This document shows, piece after piece, positions 18,427 to 27,453 of a DNA stretch of 64,000 bases (positions are counted from its first letter, which is position 1; each line of letters opens with the position of its first letter). Position numbers and translations under genes: made by a program. Source of the DNA: Paenibacillus nasutitermitis (GTDB taxonomy: Bacteria; Bacillota; Bacilli; Paenibacillales; Paenibacillaceae); contig NZ_BMHP01000002.1 in NCBI RefSeq assembly GCF_014641075.1, positions 310,001 to 374,000 of the forward strand, in the 5' to 3' direction. The notes under the pieces are model-generated. The model did no database searches, was not told the DNA's origin, and saw only the letters and a list, made by a program, of their open reading frames with translations.

Positions 18427-18912
18427 TCACTCCTCGCGTGGTCGCGGACGGGTCGTCGCGTCATAAACCTCTTCGGCGATGTCCGTAAACAGCACACCAT
18501 TCAGATGATCGATCTCATGCAGAAACGCCCTCGCCAGAAAATCCGCGGCTTCAAGCTCGAACGGTTCGCCATTTCGGTCATAGCCTTTCACCCGGATTCG
18601 TTGAGCGCGGCGTACGTCGCCATTGAGATTCGGGATGCTCAAACAGCCTTCCGGCCCAAACTGCTCCCCTTCCGACTCTATAACTTCCGGATTAACCATT
18701 TCAATAAGGCCGCGTTCATCTCCGATATCCACCACAATGACGCGTTTGGATATGCCGACTTGCGGAGCAGCCAGCCCCACCCCATCCGCGTCATACATCG
18801 TTTCTGCCATATCCCTCAGCAGTTTATGCAAATTAGCATTAAATTTTGTAACCACCATAGCCTTTTCCCGCAAAACAGAATCTGGATCCTTCACAATAAG
18901 CCGTATGGCCAC
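18427..18912 (-). CDS. def: peptide deformylase
   Basis: Fe/Zn enzyme that removes the N-formyl group from new proteins. The three motifs are present: GVGLAAPQVG (about 45), EGCLSIP (metal Cys, about 93) and HEIDHLNG (about 135, the two metal His and catalytic Glu). At 161 residues it resembles the shorter type 1 enzymes. The start is GTG at 18912 with TAGGAGG 7-13 bases upstream. A large hairpin occupies the leader (18929-18985). Confidence 0.96.
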   Translation of the reverse strand: MAIRLIVKDPDSVLREKAMVVTKFNANLHKLLRDMAETMYDADGVGLAAPQVGISKRVIVVDIGDERGLIEMVNPEVIESEGEQFGPEGCLSIPNLNGDVRRAQRIRVKGYDRNGEPFELEAADFLARAFLHEIDHLNGVLFTDIAEEVYDATTRPRPREE

Positions 18913-18928
18913 AACCGTTCCTCCTAAA

Positions 18929-18985
18929 AGTTATTGCGTGGTTATACCCGAGGTTGCCGGTTTATGGCAACCTCAAGCAATAACT
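18929..18985 (-). promoter_or_regulatory. two-part hairpin in the priA-def intergenic region
   Basis: An outer inverted repeat AGTTATTGC / GCAATAACT encloses an inner one GAGGTTGCC / GGCAACCTC with a 7-base loop. On the minus strand it ends just before the TTTTAGGAGG ribosome binding site of def. There is only a short T-run, so it could be a weak terminator, an mRNA processing site or a leader control of def. Function is not known. Confidence 0.6.
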
Positions 18986-19064
18986 CACTTCGTAAGCGAT
19001 ACTGCTTAAGTGCGGTGGCGTCAATTGAACGGCACCCCACATTGTGACGCTATGTCGCCAATCG

Positions 19065-21641
19065 CTATAAAATCATTTGGGGATCGACATCCACGCTTAT
19101 AAGTACGGGCGGTTGACCCAGCTTGCCTGCAAGCAAATGCATTGCTTGCTTCAGCATGCCGACTGCGTCAACGTTTCCACGATATTTTATCATACATTGA
19201 AAACGATAGCGATCCTTCATTCTTGGAATCGGGGATGCTACAGGGCCCAGTATATCAATAAAAGCACGGCTGCCGTTGCCCGAATCAGAGACACCCGCAG
19301 CTGCGGTCATTTCCCTTAATTGTGCCGCAAGCTTCTCGCCTACTGAAATAAGAAGGGGCAGTTGCTCGTGTGACAGCGTAACAAGAACAAGCCGGCAAAA
19401 GGGCGGATAGGCCATAAAACGGCGATGCTCCAGTTCATGGCTGATAAAATCCGAATAATCATGCTGCTGCGCTGCTACGATCGCATAATGCTCGGGATTG
19501 TAAGTCTGCACGATTACTTCGCCCGGCAGCTCATGTCTTCCCGCTCTGCCCGCCACCTGCGTGAGCAGTTGGAATGTTTTCTCGGCGGCGCGAAAATCCG
19601 GAAGATGCAATGACGTATCCGCGGCAATAACGCCCACTAGAGTAACATATGGAAAATCAAGCCCTTTGGCGACCATTTGCGTGCCTAATAGCACATCAGC
19701 CTTGCGCTCGCCGAATAAGGTCAGCCATTTCTCATGGGAGCCTTTCTCGGTCGTAGTATCCACATCCATCCGAATCACACGAATCCCGGGAAACAACTTT
19801 GAAAGCTCTTCTTCAACCCGCTGCGTTCCCGTCCCGAAAAACCGGATATGCTCGCTTTCACAAGAAGGACATTTTGCTGGAGCCGACTCGGCATGTCCGC
19901 AATAATGGCAGCGCAGCGCCCGGGATTTTTGATGATAGGTCAAAGAGATGTCGCAATGCGGACAAAGCGCCGTATATCCGCAGGACCGGCACATCACAAA
20001 GGTTGAATAACCCCGGCGGTTGAGAAGCAGCACAGATTGTTCCCCCCGGTCAAGACGCTGCTGAAGCTGTTCATGCAGCAAACGGCTGAACATGGAGCGG
20101 TTGCCCTCGCGAAGCTCCTCCCTCATATCCACCAGCCGGACAGGCGGCATCGGTCTGCCGCCCACACGATCAGGCATGGGCAGCAGGCCCGAAATCCGGC
20201 CGCTCTCACGTTTATCCGCGGAAGACAAGGCGTTTTCGGCTCCTAAGCCTTCCTGCTCCTGCAAGTCAGCTGCGCGCGCATCCGTCCCCGTACCCGTTCG
20301 GGTAGCTGCAGCAAAGCTCTCCAGCGACGGTGTGGCTGATCCAAGGACAACGGTCGCATGATGCTGTCTGGCTCTTCGCACCGCCACATCACGCGCATGA
20401 TATTTTGGGCTCTCTTCCTGTTTATAGGAGGATTCATGCTCCTCATCAATAATAATGAGTCCAATCCGCTCAAACGGAGCAAAAACCGCGGAACGGGCGC
20501 CAACCGCGACCTGTGCCCGCCGTTCGCGGATTTTTCTCCACTCGTCATAACGCTCCCCGTTGGATAGGCGGCTATGAAGCACGGCTACGGCATTGCCAAA
20601 CCGTCCTTTGAAGCGCTCCACCATTTGCGGGGTCAGAGAGATTTCCGGTACCAGCACGATGGCCTGTCGTCCAAGCTGCAGACAGTGCTGGATGGCCTGC
20701 AGATATACCTCCGTCTTGCCGCTGCCTGTTACCCCATGAAGCAGAAAGACGCGGGGATCGGCGGCATCAAGCGACCCTTCGATCTTATTGTAAACGGATT
20801 GCTGGCCTTCGGTCAGCGGCAACGGCGATGTCCTTGTAAAATCCCGTCCCGCATACGGATCCCTGTCATGCTCAACCTCACCTATCGTGATAAAACCCTT
20901 TGCCGCCAGCGAACGAACCGTACTTGCCGTTGCCGGGACTTCCTCAACTACAAGCTGCATGGGAGCAGGCTCCTCCCGCCCCAACATATACTTCAGCACA
21001 TCACGCTGTTTAGCCGCACGAGCCGGAATTTGAGTCAGCCCTTCCTGAGCGGCTTCCCGGTCCACAGGCGGAAAAACAGTAAGCACTTTTCTTACTGCCA
21101 TCCTATCGCGGATCGATACCCGTGCAAGCAGCTGGCCGTCCCGAATCGCCGCCTTGATCGCTCCTGCATCCCCTGGAAACCGCTCCTGAAGATGGGTCAT
21201 GCGCACGGTTCCACCGTTCCTGCGAATATAATCGATCCATTCCCCTTCAATGCCGAACAAGCCATGCTGCTCTTCTGTCTCGTCCTCGACCAGCGTAACC
21301 GTCGTTTCCGCTTTTCCTTTCAGCGCAGCCGGAATCATCGCCTGAAGCGCAATCGTCAGCGGACAGCAATATTTATCACTGATCCACTGGGCCAGTTCAA
21401 TGAGATCCGGCGACAGCGGAGGCGTATGATCCAGCAGCTCGGCAATCGGCTTTAGCTTGGAGCGGTCAACATCCGCCCATTCCGCAAGCGAAATGACAAA
21501 GCCCTGGACGACTCTCCCTCCAAAAGGAACGCCGACCCGGCTGCCAATCTCGATCCATCCCGCCCACTCCTGCGGCACTTCGTAATCAAAAGGCCGGTCG
21601 GTTTGTCTGCTGGGGACATCAACGATCACTTTCGCGATCAT
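19065..21641 (-). CDS. priA: primosomal protein N', replication restart helicase PriA
   Basis: Restarts replication at collapsed forks. The N-terminal DNA-binding region (about 1-200) is followed by helicase domain 1 with Walker A GVTGSGKT (about 305), DEEH (about 400), then the zinc-binding domain with CRSCG, CPHC, CHYCG and CPSC (about 605-650), and domain 2 with GTQMVAKGLDFPYVT and QVAGRAGR. Length 858 is slightly above the usual 800, because of a linker around 465-500 rich in Glu, Arg and Gly. Its ATG overlaps the coaBC stop by 4 bases (ATGA). Confidence 0.96.
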   Translation of the reverse strand: MIAKVIVDVPSRQTDRPFDYEVPQEWAGWIEIGSRVGVPFGGRVVQGFVISLAEWADVDRSKLKPIAELLDHTPPLSPDLIELAQWISDKYCCPLTIALQAMIPAALKGKAETTVTLVEDETEEQHGLFGIEGEWIDYIRRNGGTVRMTHLQERFPGDAGAIKAAIRDGQLLARVSIRDRMAVRKVLTVFPPVDREAAQEGLTQIPARAAKQRDVLKYMLGREEPAPMQLVVEEVPATASTVRSLAAKGFITIGEVEHDRDPYAGRDFTRTSPLPLTEGQQSVYNKIEGSLDAADPRVFLLHGVTGSGKTEVYLQAIQHCLQLGRQAIVLVPEISLTPQMVERFKGRFGNAVAVLHSRLSNGERYDEWRKIRERRAQVAVGARSAVFAPFERIGLIIIDEEHESSYKQEESPKYHARDVAVRRARQHHATVVLGSATPSLESFAAATRTGTGTDARAADLQEQEGLGAENALSSADKRESGRISGLLPMPDRVGGRPMPPVRLVDMREELREGNRSMFSRLLHEQLQQRLDRGEQSVLLLNRRGYSTFVMCRSCGYTALCPHCDISLTYHQKSRALRCHYCGHAESAPAKCPSCESEHIRFFGTGTQRVEEELSKLFPGIRVIRMDVDTTTEKGSHEKWLTLFGERKADVLLGTQMVAKGLDFPYVTLVGVIAADTSLHLPDFRAAEKTFQLLTQVAGRAGRHELPGEVIVQTYNPEHYAIVAAQQHDYSDFISHELEHRRFMAYPPFCRLVLVTLSHEQLPLLISVGEKLAAQLREMTAAAGVSDSGNGSRAFIDILGPVASPIPRMKDRYRFQCMIKYRGNVDAVGMLKQAMHLLAGKLGQPPVLISVDVDPQMIL

Positions 21642-22849
21642 TCTCCAGCCTCCCTGGCCTGCATCCGCTGGATGATGATTTCAAGAAGGCGATCCGCCAC
21701 TTGTCTTTTTTGCATTAAGGGCAGCGACTCGACGAGACCTTCCACGCCGTATACCGAAACAATATTGGTGTCAAAATTGAAGCCAGCTCCAGCTTCCGCC
21801 ACATTGTTGGCTATAATCAGATCGCAGTGCTTGCGGTGCAGCTTGTCCATCGCATAATGTTCCACCTGGTCGGTTTCCGCAGCAAAGCCGACCAGAAACT
21901 GGCCACGTTTGCGCTGACCGATCGTTTGCAAAATATCCGTCGTGCGCACTAGCTCAAGAACCAGCCGTTCATCTGACTTTTTGATCTTCTTGTCAGCTGC
22001 GGCAACCGGACGATAATCGGCGACCGCCGCTGCCTTCACGACAAGATCGGCATCGTCATAATGTTCCAGCACCGCCTGCAGCATCTGCTCCGCCGATTCA
22101 ACCTTGACCAGCTTCACGCCTCCGATGGCTTCCGCTGTCGTCCTGGCGGCGATCAGGGTAACATTTGCCCCGCGGCTTGCAGCCGCCTCTGCGATGGCAT
22201 AACCCATTTTGCCCGAGGAATCATTGGTTAAATAACGGACCGGATCAAGTCGTTCTACGGTGCCGCCAGCCGTGACGACGACCTTCTTCCCTTTAAGCGA
22301 TTGACCCTGCTCAAACCACTGACCGGCCGCATGGACAATATCTTCAGGCTCAGCGAGCCTGCCTTTCCCCACATAACCGCAAGCAAGCTGACCGGTACCG
22401 GGCTCGACAAAAAGAACCCCCCGCTCAGCAAGCAGCCTCATGTTGCGCTCAACGGCAGGATGAGCGTACATGTGGACATTCATCGCCGGAGCAACAAGAA
22501 CTTGAGCGGTCGTGGCCAGCAGCGTCGTGCTGAGCATATCATCCGCCAGCCCACCTGCCATCTTACCCAGAATATTCGCCGTGGCCGGAGCGATGATAAA
22601 TAAATCGGCGCTGTCGGCGAGATCGATATGGGATACAACTGCGGGGTCGTATTCGTGAAAAGTATCAAGATGAACAGGATGGCGCGACAAGGTTTGCAAG
22701 GTCAACGGCGTAATAAATTTGGTCGCGGATTCTGTCATCACGACCCTGACATTGGCTCCCGACTGAACAAGCTTGCTGCATAACGCAGCCGCTTTATAGG
22801 CGGCAATTCCACCTGAAATACCAAGTACAATTGCTTTTCCTTTCAGCAT
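21638..22849 (-). CDS. coaBC: bifunctional phosphopantothenoylcysteine decarboxylase / phosphopantothenate-cysteine ligase
   Basis: Two consecutive steps of coenzyme A synthesis in one protein. The N-terminal flavin-dependent CoaC part (about 1-185) has GISGGIAAYKA, the catalytic His in SHIDLAD, PATANILGK and APAMNVHMY. The C-terminal CoaB ligase (about 190-400) has VTAGGTVERLDPVRYLTN and the KIKK motif. Length 403. ATG at 22849 with GGAGGAGG 5-12 bases upstream. It starts a new unit behind the rpoZ terminator and overlaps priA by 4 bases. Confidence 0.96.
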   Translation of the reverse strand: MLKGKAIVLGISGGIAAYKAAALCSKLVQSGANVRVVMTESATKFITPLTLQTLSRHPVHLDTFHEYDPAVVSHIDLADSADLFIIAPATANILGKMAGGLADDMLSTTLLATTAQVLVAPAMNVHMYAHPAVERNMRLLAERGVLFVEPGTGQLACGYVGKGRLAEPEDIVHAAGQWFEQGQSLKGKKVVVTAGGTVERLDPVRYLTNDSSGKMGYAIAEAAASRGANVTLIAARTTAEAIGGVKLVKVESAEQMLQAVLEHYDDADLVVKAAAVADYRPVAAADKKIKKSDERLVLELVRTTDILQTIGQRKRGQFLVGFAAETDQVEHYAMDKLHRKHCDLIIANNVAEAGAGFNFDTNIVSVYGVEGLVESLPLMQKRQVADRLLEIIIQRMQAREAGE

Positions 22850-23017
22850 GCTTCTCCTCCTCCCTTTCCTATCGGTTCTGCTGCCGGCTTGAAAGCGGGA
22901 TAATCTGAACTATTATAGGGCTAGCCGCTTTGAACATTTATTAATTCTCAACAGAAATAGCACAGGGCGCATTTGAAATAATCGCCTTTGAGAAATAATT
23001 ACTTGTTCGATTGGATT

Positions 23018-23048
23018 AAAAAAATAACAACCGCAAGGGTTGTTATTT
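23018..23048 (-). terminator. terminator of remA-gmk-rpoZ
   Basis: Minus-strand stem AAATAACAACC / GGTTGTTATTT with a 5-base loop, followed by further Ts, 20-50 bases after the rpoZ stop. It separates rpoZ from coaBC, so coaBC needs a promoter in 22850-23018. Confidence 0.85.
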
Positions 23049-23068
23049 CGGACATGAAATCATGTTTC

Positions 23069-23275
23069 TTAATCCTGCCGGTTCGTACTTTCTACAACCA
23101 ATATATCCTGGTAAATCTCTTCCAGCGCAACACCCACAAATTTATGTGATCTTGGGTTGCGTAATTCGGATTTGCTGCCGTCCCTGATCATCCGGGCGCG
23201 ACGTGACGCAGCGACAACTAGTGAATATTTGCTGTCGACCTTCTTCATCATCTCATCGATTGATGGATATAGCAT
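23069..23275 (-). CDS. rpoZ: DNA-directed RNA polymerase omega subunit
   Basis: A 68-residue protein starting MLYPSIDEMMKKVDSKYSLV, then the conserved AASRRARMI (binding to beta prime) and VGVALEEI. It supports folding and assembly of beta prime. ATG at 23275, RBS GAGGTGAAG about 6-14 bases upstream. It follows gmk at 19 bases, the usual gmk-rpoZ pair. Confidence 0.95.
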   Translation of the reverse strand: MLYPSIDEMMKKVDSKYSLVVAASRRARMIRDGSKSELRNPRSHKFVGVALEEIYQDILVVESTNRQD

Positions 23276-23294
23276 GTTACTTCACCTCGCTCGC

Positions 23295-23912
23295 TTAAGC
23301 TTTCTCGGAAGCTTCCTGCATTGATGCAAGCTCGGCAATAAACCGGTCCTTGCGGCAATGTTCAGCCGTGATGATACTTTGTATTCGATGGCAGGCCGCG
23401 TCTATTTGGTCGTTCACGACTGCATAATCGTAATAGCTGATCAAGCTCATTTCTTCCACGGCAACTGTCATCCGATGGTCGATCACATCCGCATTCTCTG
23501 TGCCGCGGCACGTAATGCGATGCTTCAGCTCATCCAGAGATGGAGGTACCAGGAAAATAAACACGCCTTCAGCAAACTTTTCTTTCACTTTCAGGGCGCC
23601 CTGAACTTCGATTTCCAGAATGATATCTTTGCCCGTTTCGAGCGTTCGCTCCACAAAGTCGCGAGGAGTGCCGTAATAGTTACCGACATACTCGGCATGC
23701 TCCAGCAGCGCATCGCGGGCGATCATATCCTGAAATTGCTCTCTTGTCTTGAAAAAATAATTAATGCCGTCAATTTCGCCATGTCTGGGCAGCCGCGTCG
23801 TCGCCGATACGGAATAGACCAGATCGCTCTGCCTCTGCCGCAGCTGAGAGCACACGGTTCCTTTGCCAACGCCCGATGGGCCGGATAAGACGATTAATAA
23901 TCCTCTGCTCAT
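23295..23912 (-). CDS. gmk: guanylate kinase
   Basis: Phosphorylates GMP to GDP. It has the P-loop GPSGVGKGT (about 9-17), the GMP-binding [19 protein letters not shown], the lid region and DxD-like later segments. The upstream in-frame codons to 23927 overlap the remA stop. The ATG at 23912 has GGGGAG 4-9 bases upstream and gives the usual 205 residues. It lies between remA and rpoZ. Confidence 0.96.
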   Translation of the reverse strand: MSRGLLIVLSGPSGVGKGTVCSQLRQRQSDLVYSVSATTRLPRHGEIDGINYFFKTREQFQDMIARDALLEHAEYVGNYYGTPRDFVERTLETGKDIILEIEVQGALKVKEKFAEGVFIFLVPPSLDELKHRITCRGTENADVIDHRMTVAVEEMSLISYYDYAVVNDQIDAACHRIQSIITAEHCRKDRFIAELASMQEASEKA

Positions 23913-23926
23913 AATACTCCCCGTCA

Positions 23927-24187
23927 CTATTCGTCGTGATCGTCATCCTTGGTTGATAGTCGATGAGCGACCGTTTCCGGTTGCACCGCCGACAAAATGA
24001 CGTGATCGCTGTCGGTTATAATGACAGCGCGAGTTCTCCGGCCATAGGTCGCATCGATCAGCATATGCCGATCGCGCGCTTCTTGGATGATTCGCTTAAT
24101 AGGTGCTGATTCCGGACTTACAATGGAAATAATCCGATTGGCGGATACGATATTCCCGAATCCAATATTAATTAATTTGATAGCCAC
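23927..24187 (-). CDS. remA: extracellular matrix regulatory protein RemA (DUF370)
   Basis: RemA is a DNA-binding activator of exopolysaccharide and matrix operons and of osmoprotection genes in B. subtilis. The 86-residue protein carries the near-invariant family blocks [30 protein letters not shown] and [16 protein letters not shown]. The start is GTG at 24187 with GGAGGGGG 8-15 bases upstream. A longer frame to 24253 has no family similarity. In B. subtilis yloC lies upstream of remA; here yloC is missing and remA begins the unit. Confidence 0.94.
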   Translation of the reverse strand: MAIKLINIGFGNIVSANRIISIVSPESAPIKRIIQEARDRHMLIDATYGRRTRAVIITDSDHVILSAVQPETVAHRLSTKDDDHDE

Positions 24188-24544
24188 CCAGGTTCCCCCT
24201 CCGGTCTCTCTTCTGTATGCAATAGCCATATACATGATTATAGATAAGCGCAAGAACGATAATGTATAATATATCTGCCAATTGAAGGAACCAGCAGAGC
24301 CATTGCACTATTCTTGACGAAAAAAGCCCGGAGCATACTTTTGCCTTACCCCGATGAATTTCACAACAGACGCTCAATCTGCTTGTCTGCAATTAAGTGA
24401 ACGCAATCAAAAGGGCATGGCAAGTGCATCCATTGCTCTATTCTAATTCATTTTGCTGCAACGAACAAGTGTCTAAGCGACCTCTTTTATGAAAATAAAC
24501 GCCGCCTGCCCAAAACCGGGCCAGCAGGGACGTGGGATTCTGAA
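24188..24544. other. intergenic region upstream of remA
   Basis: No gene is supported in this 357-bp stretch. The minus strand near 24220-24290 is AT-rich, with TATAAT-like hexamers (TCTATAATC), and probably holds the remA promoter. Near the other end a GC hairpin (24507-24532, CCTGC..CC / GGGCCAGCAGG) with weak Ts on the minus strand may terminate the dapF-metE-like unit. Confidence 0.4.
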
Positions 24545-26425
24545 TTACCGCATCGAATTTGTTTTTTCCCAAACATAATGCGTCAATTGAACCGTCATCT
24601 CATAGAACAGGAATGGTGTGATCAGATAAATACCTTTGAAATGGGGCAGAGCCGCGTCAAGCAGCTCCTCGGCAATCCGGACCCCTTCCGCCCTTCCCGC
24701 CTCGCCTTCCAGACCCGACATCCGTTTGCGAACCTCGTCCGACAATTGGATGCCTGGCACTTCATTATGCAAATATTCGGCATTGCGCCCGCTTGCAAGG
24801 GGCATAACCCCGAGAAAAATAGGTATGGAAAGATGCTTGGTCGCTTCGGCAATTTGTACGATCAGCTCTTTGTTGTATACAGGCTGGGTCATAATATAGT
24901 CAGCGCCGTATTGAATTTTGCGTTCAAGCCGCTGCACCGCTTTTTCCAAATATTTCACATTCGGGTTGAATGCGGCGCCAATCTTGAAATCCGCTTTTTG
25001 CTTCAACGTCTTGCCGGAGAAAGAGACGCCTTCATTCAATTGCTTGACCATGCGGATCATCTCAAATGAGGTTAAATCGTAAACCGAGCTTGAATCCGGT
25101 AAATCGCCAAACCGGGCCGGATCGCCCGTAACGGCAAGCACATGGTCAATCCCCAGTGCATCAAGCCCCATCATATGGGATTGCGTGCCGATCAGATTGC
25201 GGTCACGGCAGGCAATATGCACAAGCGGCCGCAGTCCTACCTGCTCCTGCACAATGGATGCAAGTGCCAGATTGCTCATTCGGGTAACAGCCAGGGAATT
25301 GTCTGCCATCGTTACGGCATCGGCGCCTGCTTCTTTCAATGCAGCCGCACCGCTCATGAATTTACGGATATCCAGGTCGCGTGGCGGGTCCAGTTCAACG
25401 ATAACGGTGTGACGGTCGTTTACCAAATCGATAATTGACGGCTCCGCAGCTTTTGCCCCGACGAGCTTTTCTGCCTTGACTTCAGTCTTGGGCGCCGCTG
25501 GTGCCGGACTTGAGACCGAAATGATAGATTCCCTCATATCAGCACTTACCGGCTGAGGGATATAGCCTTCCAGCGAAGCTGCAATCGCCGCGATATGCTC
25601 GGGAGTCGTCCCGCAGCAGCCGCCAATGATCCGTGCGCCCCGGTCAGCGAACTTCCGCGCAGATTCCGCGAAATATTCGGGAGTAGCTGTGTAGAGATAT
25701 TTGCCGTCTACATAATCGGGAATCCCAGCATTGGGATAAATAGATAAGGGAAGCGTGACCTCCGATTCAATTGCATCAATAGCCCGGAGTATCCCGTTGG
25801 GGCCGCTGCGGCAGTTGAAGCCGACAACATCCGCCCCCTCCTCCTTAAGTCTGGCAAAAGCAAAGTCCAGCGGGTGACCATCCTGGGTCACTGCTTCCTT
25901 TTCTATGGCAAACTGGCAGATTACCGGAACGTCAGACTGTTCACGTACCAGCTTGAGCACAAGCAGCGCTTCCTCCAGATCATAGAACGTTTCCAGCAGC
26001 AGCCCGTCCACCTCTTCGCTGAGAAGCCCGTCAATCTGCTGCCGGAATGACTGTTTGAGCTGGGCCGAGCGAATGTTTTTGCGCTTGCCAGCGCGAATGG
26101 AGCCGATAGCCCCCACTACATAAGCATCGCTGCCGACCGCAGACCTCGCTATTTGCACACCGGCCCGGTTAATCTTTGCAACCTCTTCGTCCAGGCCATA
26201 TCGGACCAGGCTCTCCCGGTTGGCAGAGAACGTATTGGTTTCAATTATCCGCGCTCCTGCTTCATAATATCGGCGATGAACATCCGCTATCACATGCGGT
26301 TTAAGAATATTAAACTCCTCATAAGAAACGCCTACCGGGAATCCCATTTGGTATAAATAAGTTCCCATCGCGCCGTCGCCGGTTAGAATACGCGATCCCA
26401 ACGCTTCCCGTAAATCCGGTTTCAT
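24545..26425 (-). CDS. yitJ: bifunctional homocysteine S-methyltransferase / methylenetetrahydrofolate reductase (YitJ-like)
   Basis: Links one-carbon metabolism to methionine synthesis. The N-terminal homocysteine methyltransferase domain (about 1-300) shows GDGAMGTYL at the start and the zinc ligands NCRSGP and GGCCGTTPEH. A short linker leads to the MTHFR domain (about 325-620) with VELDPPRD, MADNS, VTGDPARFGD and MTQPVYN. Length 626, close to YitJ. The ATG at 26425 has AAGGAG 9-14 bases upstream; earlier in-frame codons overlap dapF. It follows dapF by 25 bases, so no S-box riboswitch fits directly upstream, unlike B. subtilis yitJ. Confidence 0.93.
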   Translation of the reverse strand: MKPDLREALGSRILTGDGAMGTYLYQMGFPVGVSYEEFNILKPHVIADVHRRYYEAGARIIETNTFSANRESLVRYGLDEEVAKINRAGVQIARSAVGSDAYVVGAIGSIRAGKRKNIRSAQLKQSFRQQIDGLLSEEVDGLLLETFYDLEEALLVLKLVREQSDVPVICQFAIEKEAVTQDGHPLDFAFARLKEEGADVVGFNCRSGPNGILRAIDAIESEVTLPLSIYPNAGIPDYVDGKYLYTATPEYFAESARKFADRGARIIGGCCGTTPEHIAAIAASLEGYIPQPVSADMRESIISVSSPAPAAPKTEVKAEKLVGAKAAEPSIIDLVNDRHTVIVELDPPRDLDIRKFMSGAAALKEAGADAVTMADNSLAVTRMSNLALASIVQEQVGLRPLVHIACRDRNLIGTQSHMMGLDALGIDHVLAVTGDPARFGDLPDSSSVYDLTSFEMIRMVKQLNEGVSFSGKTLKQKADFKIGAAFNPNVKYLEKAVQRLERKIQYGADYIMTQPVYNKELIVQIAEATKHLSIPIFLGVMPLASGRNAEYLHNEVPGIQLSDEVRKRMSGLEGEAGRAEGVRIAEELLDAALPHFKGIYLITPFLFYEMTVQLTHYVWEKTNSMR

Positions 26426-26450
26426 AGTCAAAACTCCTTCTGCTGTTTCG

Positions 26451-27281
26451 TTACAGTGTTCCGCTGAACACTTCTGCGGCCGGTCCTGACATATACACAT
26501 GATTATCCGCTTCATTCCATTCAATCAACAGGTCCCCGCCTTTAAGCGAGACAGTTGCCTTGCGATCGGTATAGCCGTTTAATACAGAAGCGACAATGGT
26601 TGCGCACGCACCTGTACCGCATGCCAGCGTAGGTCCTGCACCCCGTTCCCATACACGCATGTCCGTGAAGTCCCTGGCTCGAACAGTAACAAACTCAACA
26701 TTGATTTTCCGCGGAAATAGCGGATGGGTCTCCAATTTTGGACCCCAGAGGGCCAGATCGAAATTCACGGCATCGTCCACATAAATGACGCAATGCGGGT
26801 TGCCCATGGAAACAGCCGTGAAATGAAAGCTGCGGCCATCCACTTCTATCGGGTGATTGATAACGGGATTGGCATCAATCGTTGTCGGCACCTGGAGGCC
26901 GTTCAATACAGGCGCTCCCATATCGACGCGAACCGTTTGCACTTTTCCATCTTCCACACTCAATTGCACACGCTGCGCGCCAGCTCCCAGCGTCTCAACC
27001 GTAATCTCCTGCTTATCGGTTAAACCTTTGTCATATACATATTTGGCCACGCAGCGGATCGCATTGCCGCATTGCTCGGCTTCCGAGCCGTCCGAATTGA
27101 TGATGCGCATCCGGAAATCCGCAATCTCCGATGGTAATATATAAACCAGTCCATCAGCACCTATGCCAAAAAACCGGTTGCACCATGCCTCCGCAAGCTC
27201 TGCCGCATTATGCGGAAGGGCCGTTTCCCCTTCTATAATAATAAAATCATTGCCTAATCCATGCATTTTTGTGAAATTCAT
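26451..27281 (-). CDS. dapF: diaminopimelate epimerase
   Basis: Turns LL- into meso-diaminopimelate for lysine and peptidoglycan synthesis. The two catalytic cysteines are in EQCGNAIRC (about 73-81) and ACGTGAC (about 218-224). The N-terminus MNFTKMHGLGNDF is standard. The ATG at 27281 has AAGGAG 9-14 bases upstream. A longer open frame up to 27545 comes only from the non-coding repeat array and should not be included. It probably forms a two-gene operon with yitJ. Confidence 0.96.
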   Translation of the reverse strand: MNFTKMHGLGNDFIIIEGETALPHNAAELAEAWCNRFFGIGADGLVYILPSEIADFRMRIINSDGSEAEQCGNAIRCVAKYVYDKGLTDKQEITVETLGAGAQRVQLSVEDGKVQTVRVDMGAPVLNGLQVPTTIDANPVINHPIEVDGRSFHFTAVSMGNPHCVIYVDDAVNFDLALWGPKLETHPLFPRKINVEFVTVRARDFTDMRVWERGAGPTLACGTGACATIVASVLNGYTDRKATVSLKGGDLLIEWNEADNHVYMSGPAAEVFSGTL

Positions 27282-27390
27282 CCGCTTGCACTCCTTCTCC
27301 CGGGTGAAAAAAAGTCGATATTCATTCCTATTAGCATAACGCAAAGCGTGACTGAAGGCTATTGATAATTTTGATAAATGTTTGTACTTC

Positions 27391-27450
27391 ATCCCCCTAA
27401 GTCCCCCTTGGAAAGGGGGATTCCGAGGGCTCCGCCCTCTGGACACCCGG
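27391..27450. repeat. two adjacent GC-rich hairpins flanking the tandem array
   Basis: CCCCCTT-GGA-AAGGGGG (27405-27421) and GAGGGC-TCC-GCCCTC (27425-27439) stand side by side next to the first 121-bp repeat. They look like a mobile or REP-type palindromic unit rather than a terminator, because neither strand has a T-run. No coding potential beyond chance. Confidence 0.6.
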
Positions 27451-27453
27451 ATG

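Noticed and set aside
24168..24392. A 74-codon minus-strand ORF upstream of remA
   Set aside because: No RBS, overlaps the remA leader in another frame, and no family pattern.
26426..26450. SAM (S-box) riboswitch for the yitJ-like gene
   Set aside because: Only 25 bases separate it from dapF, too few for an S-box, and none is seen before dapF either.
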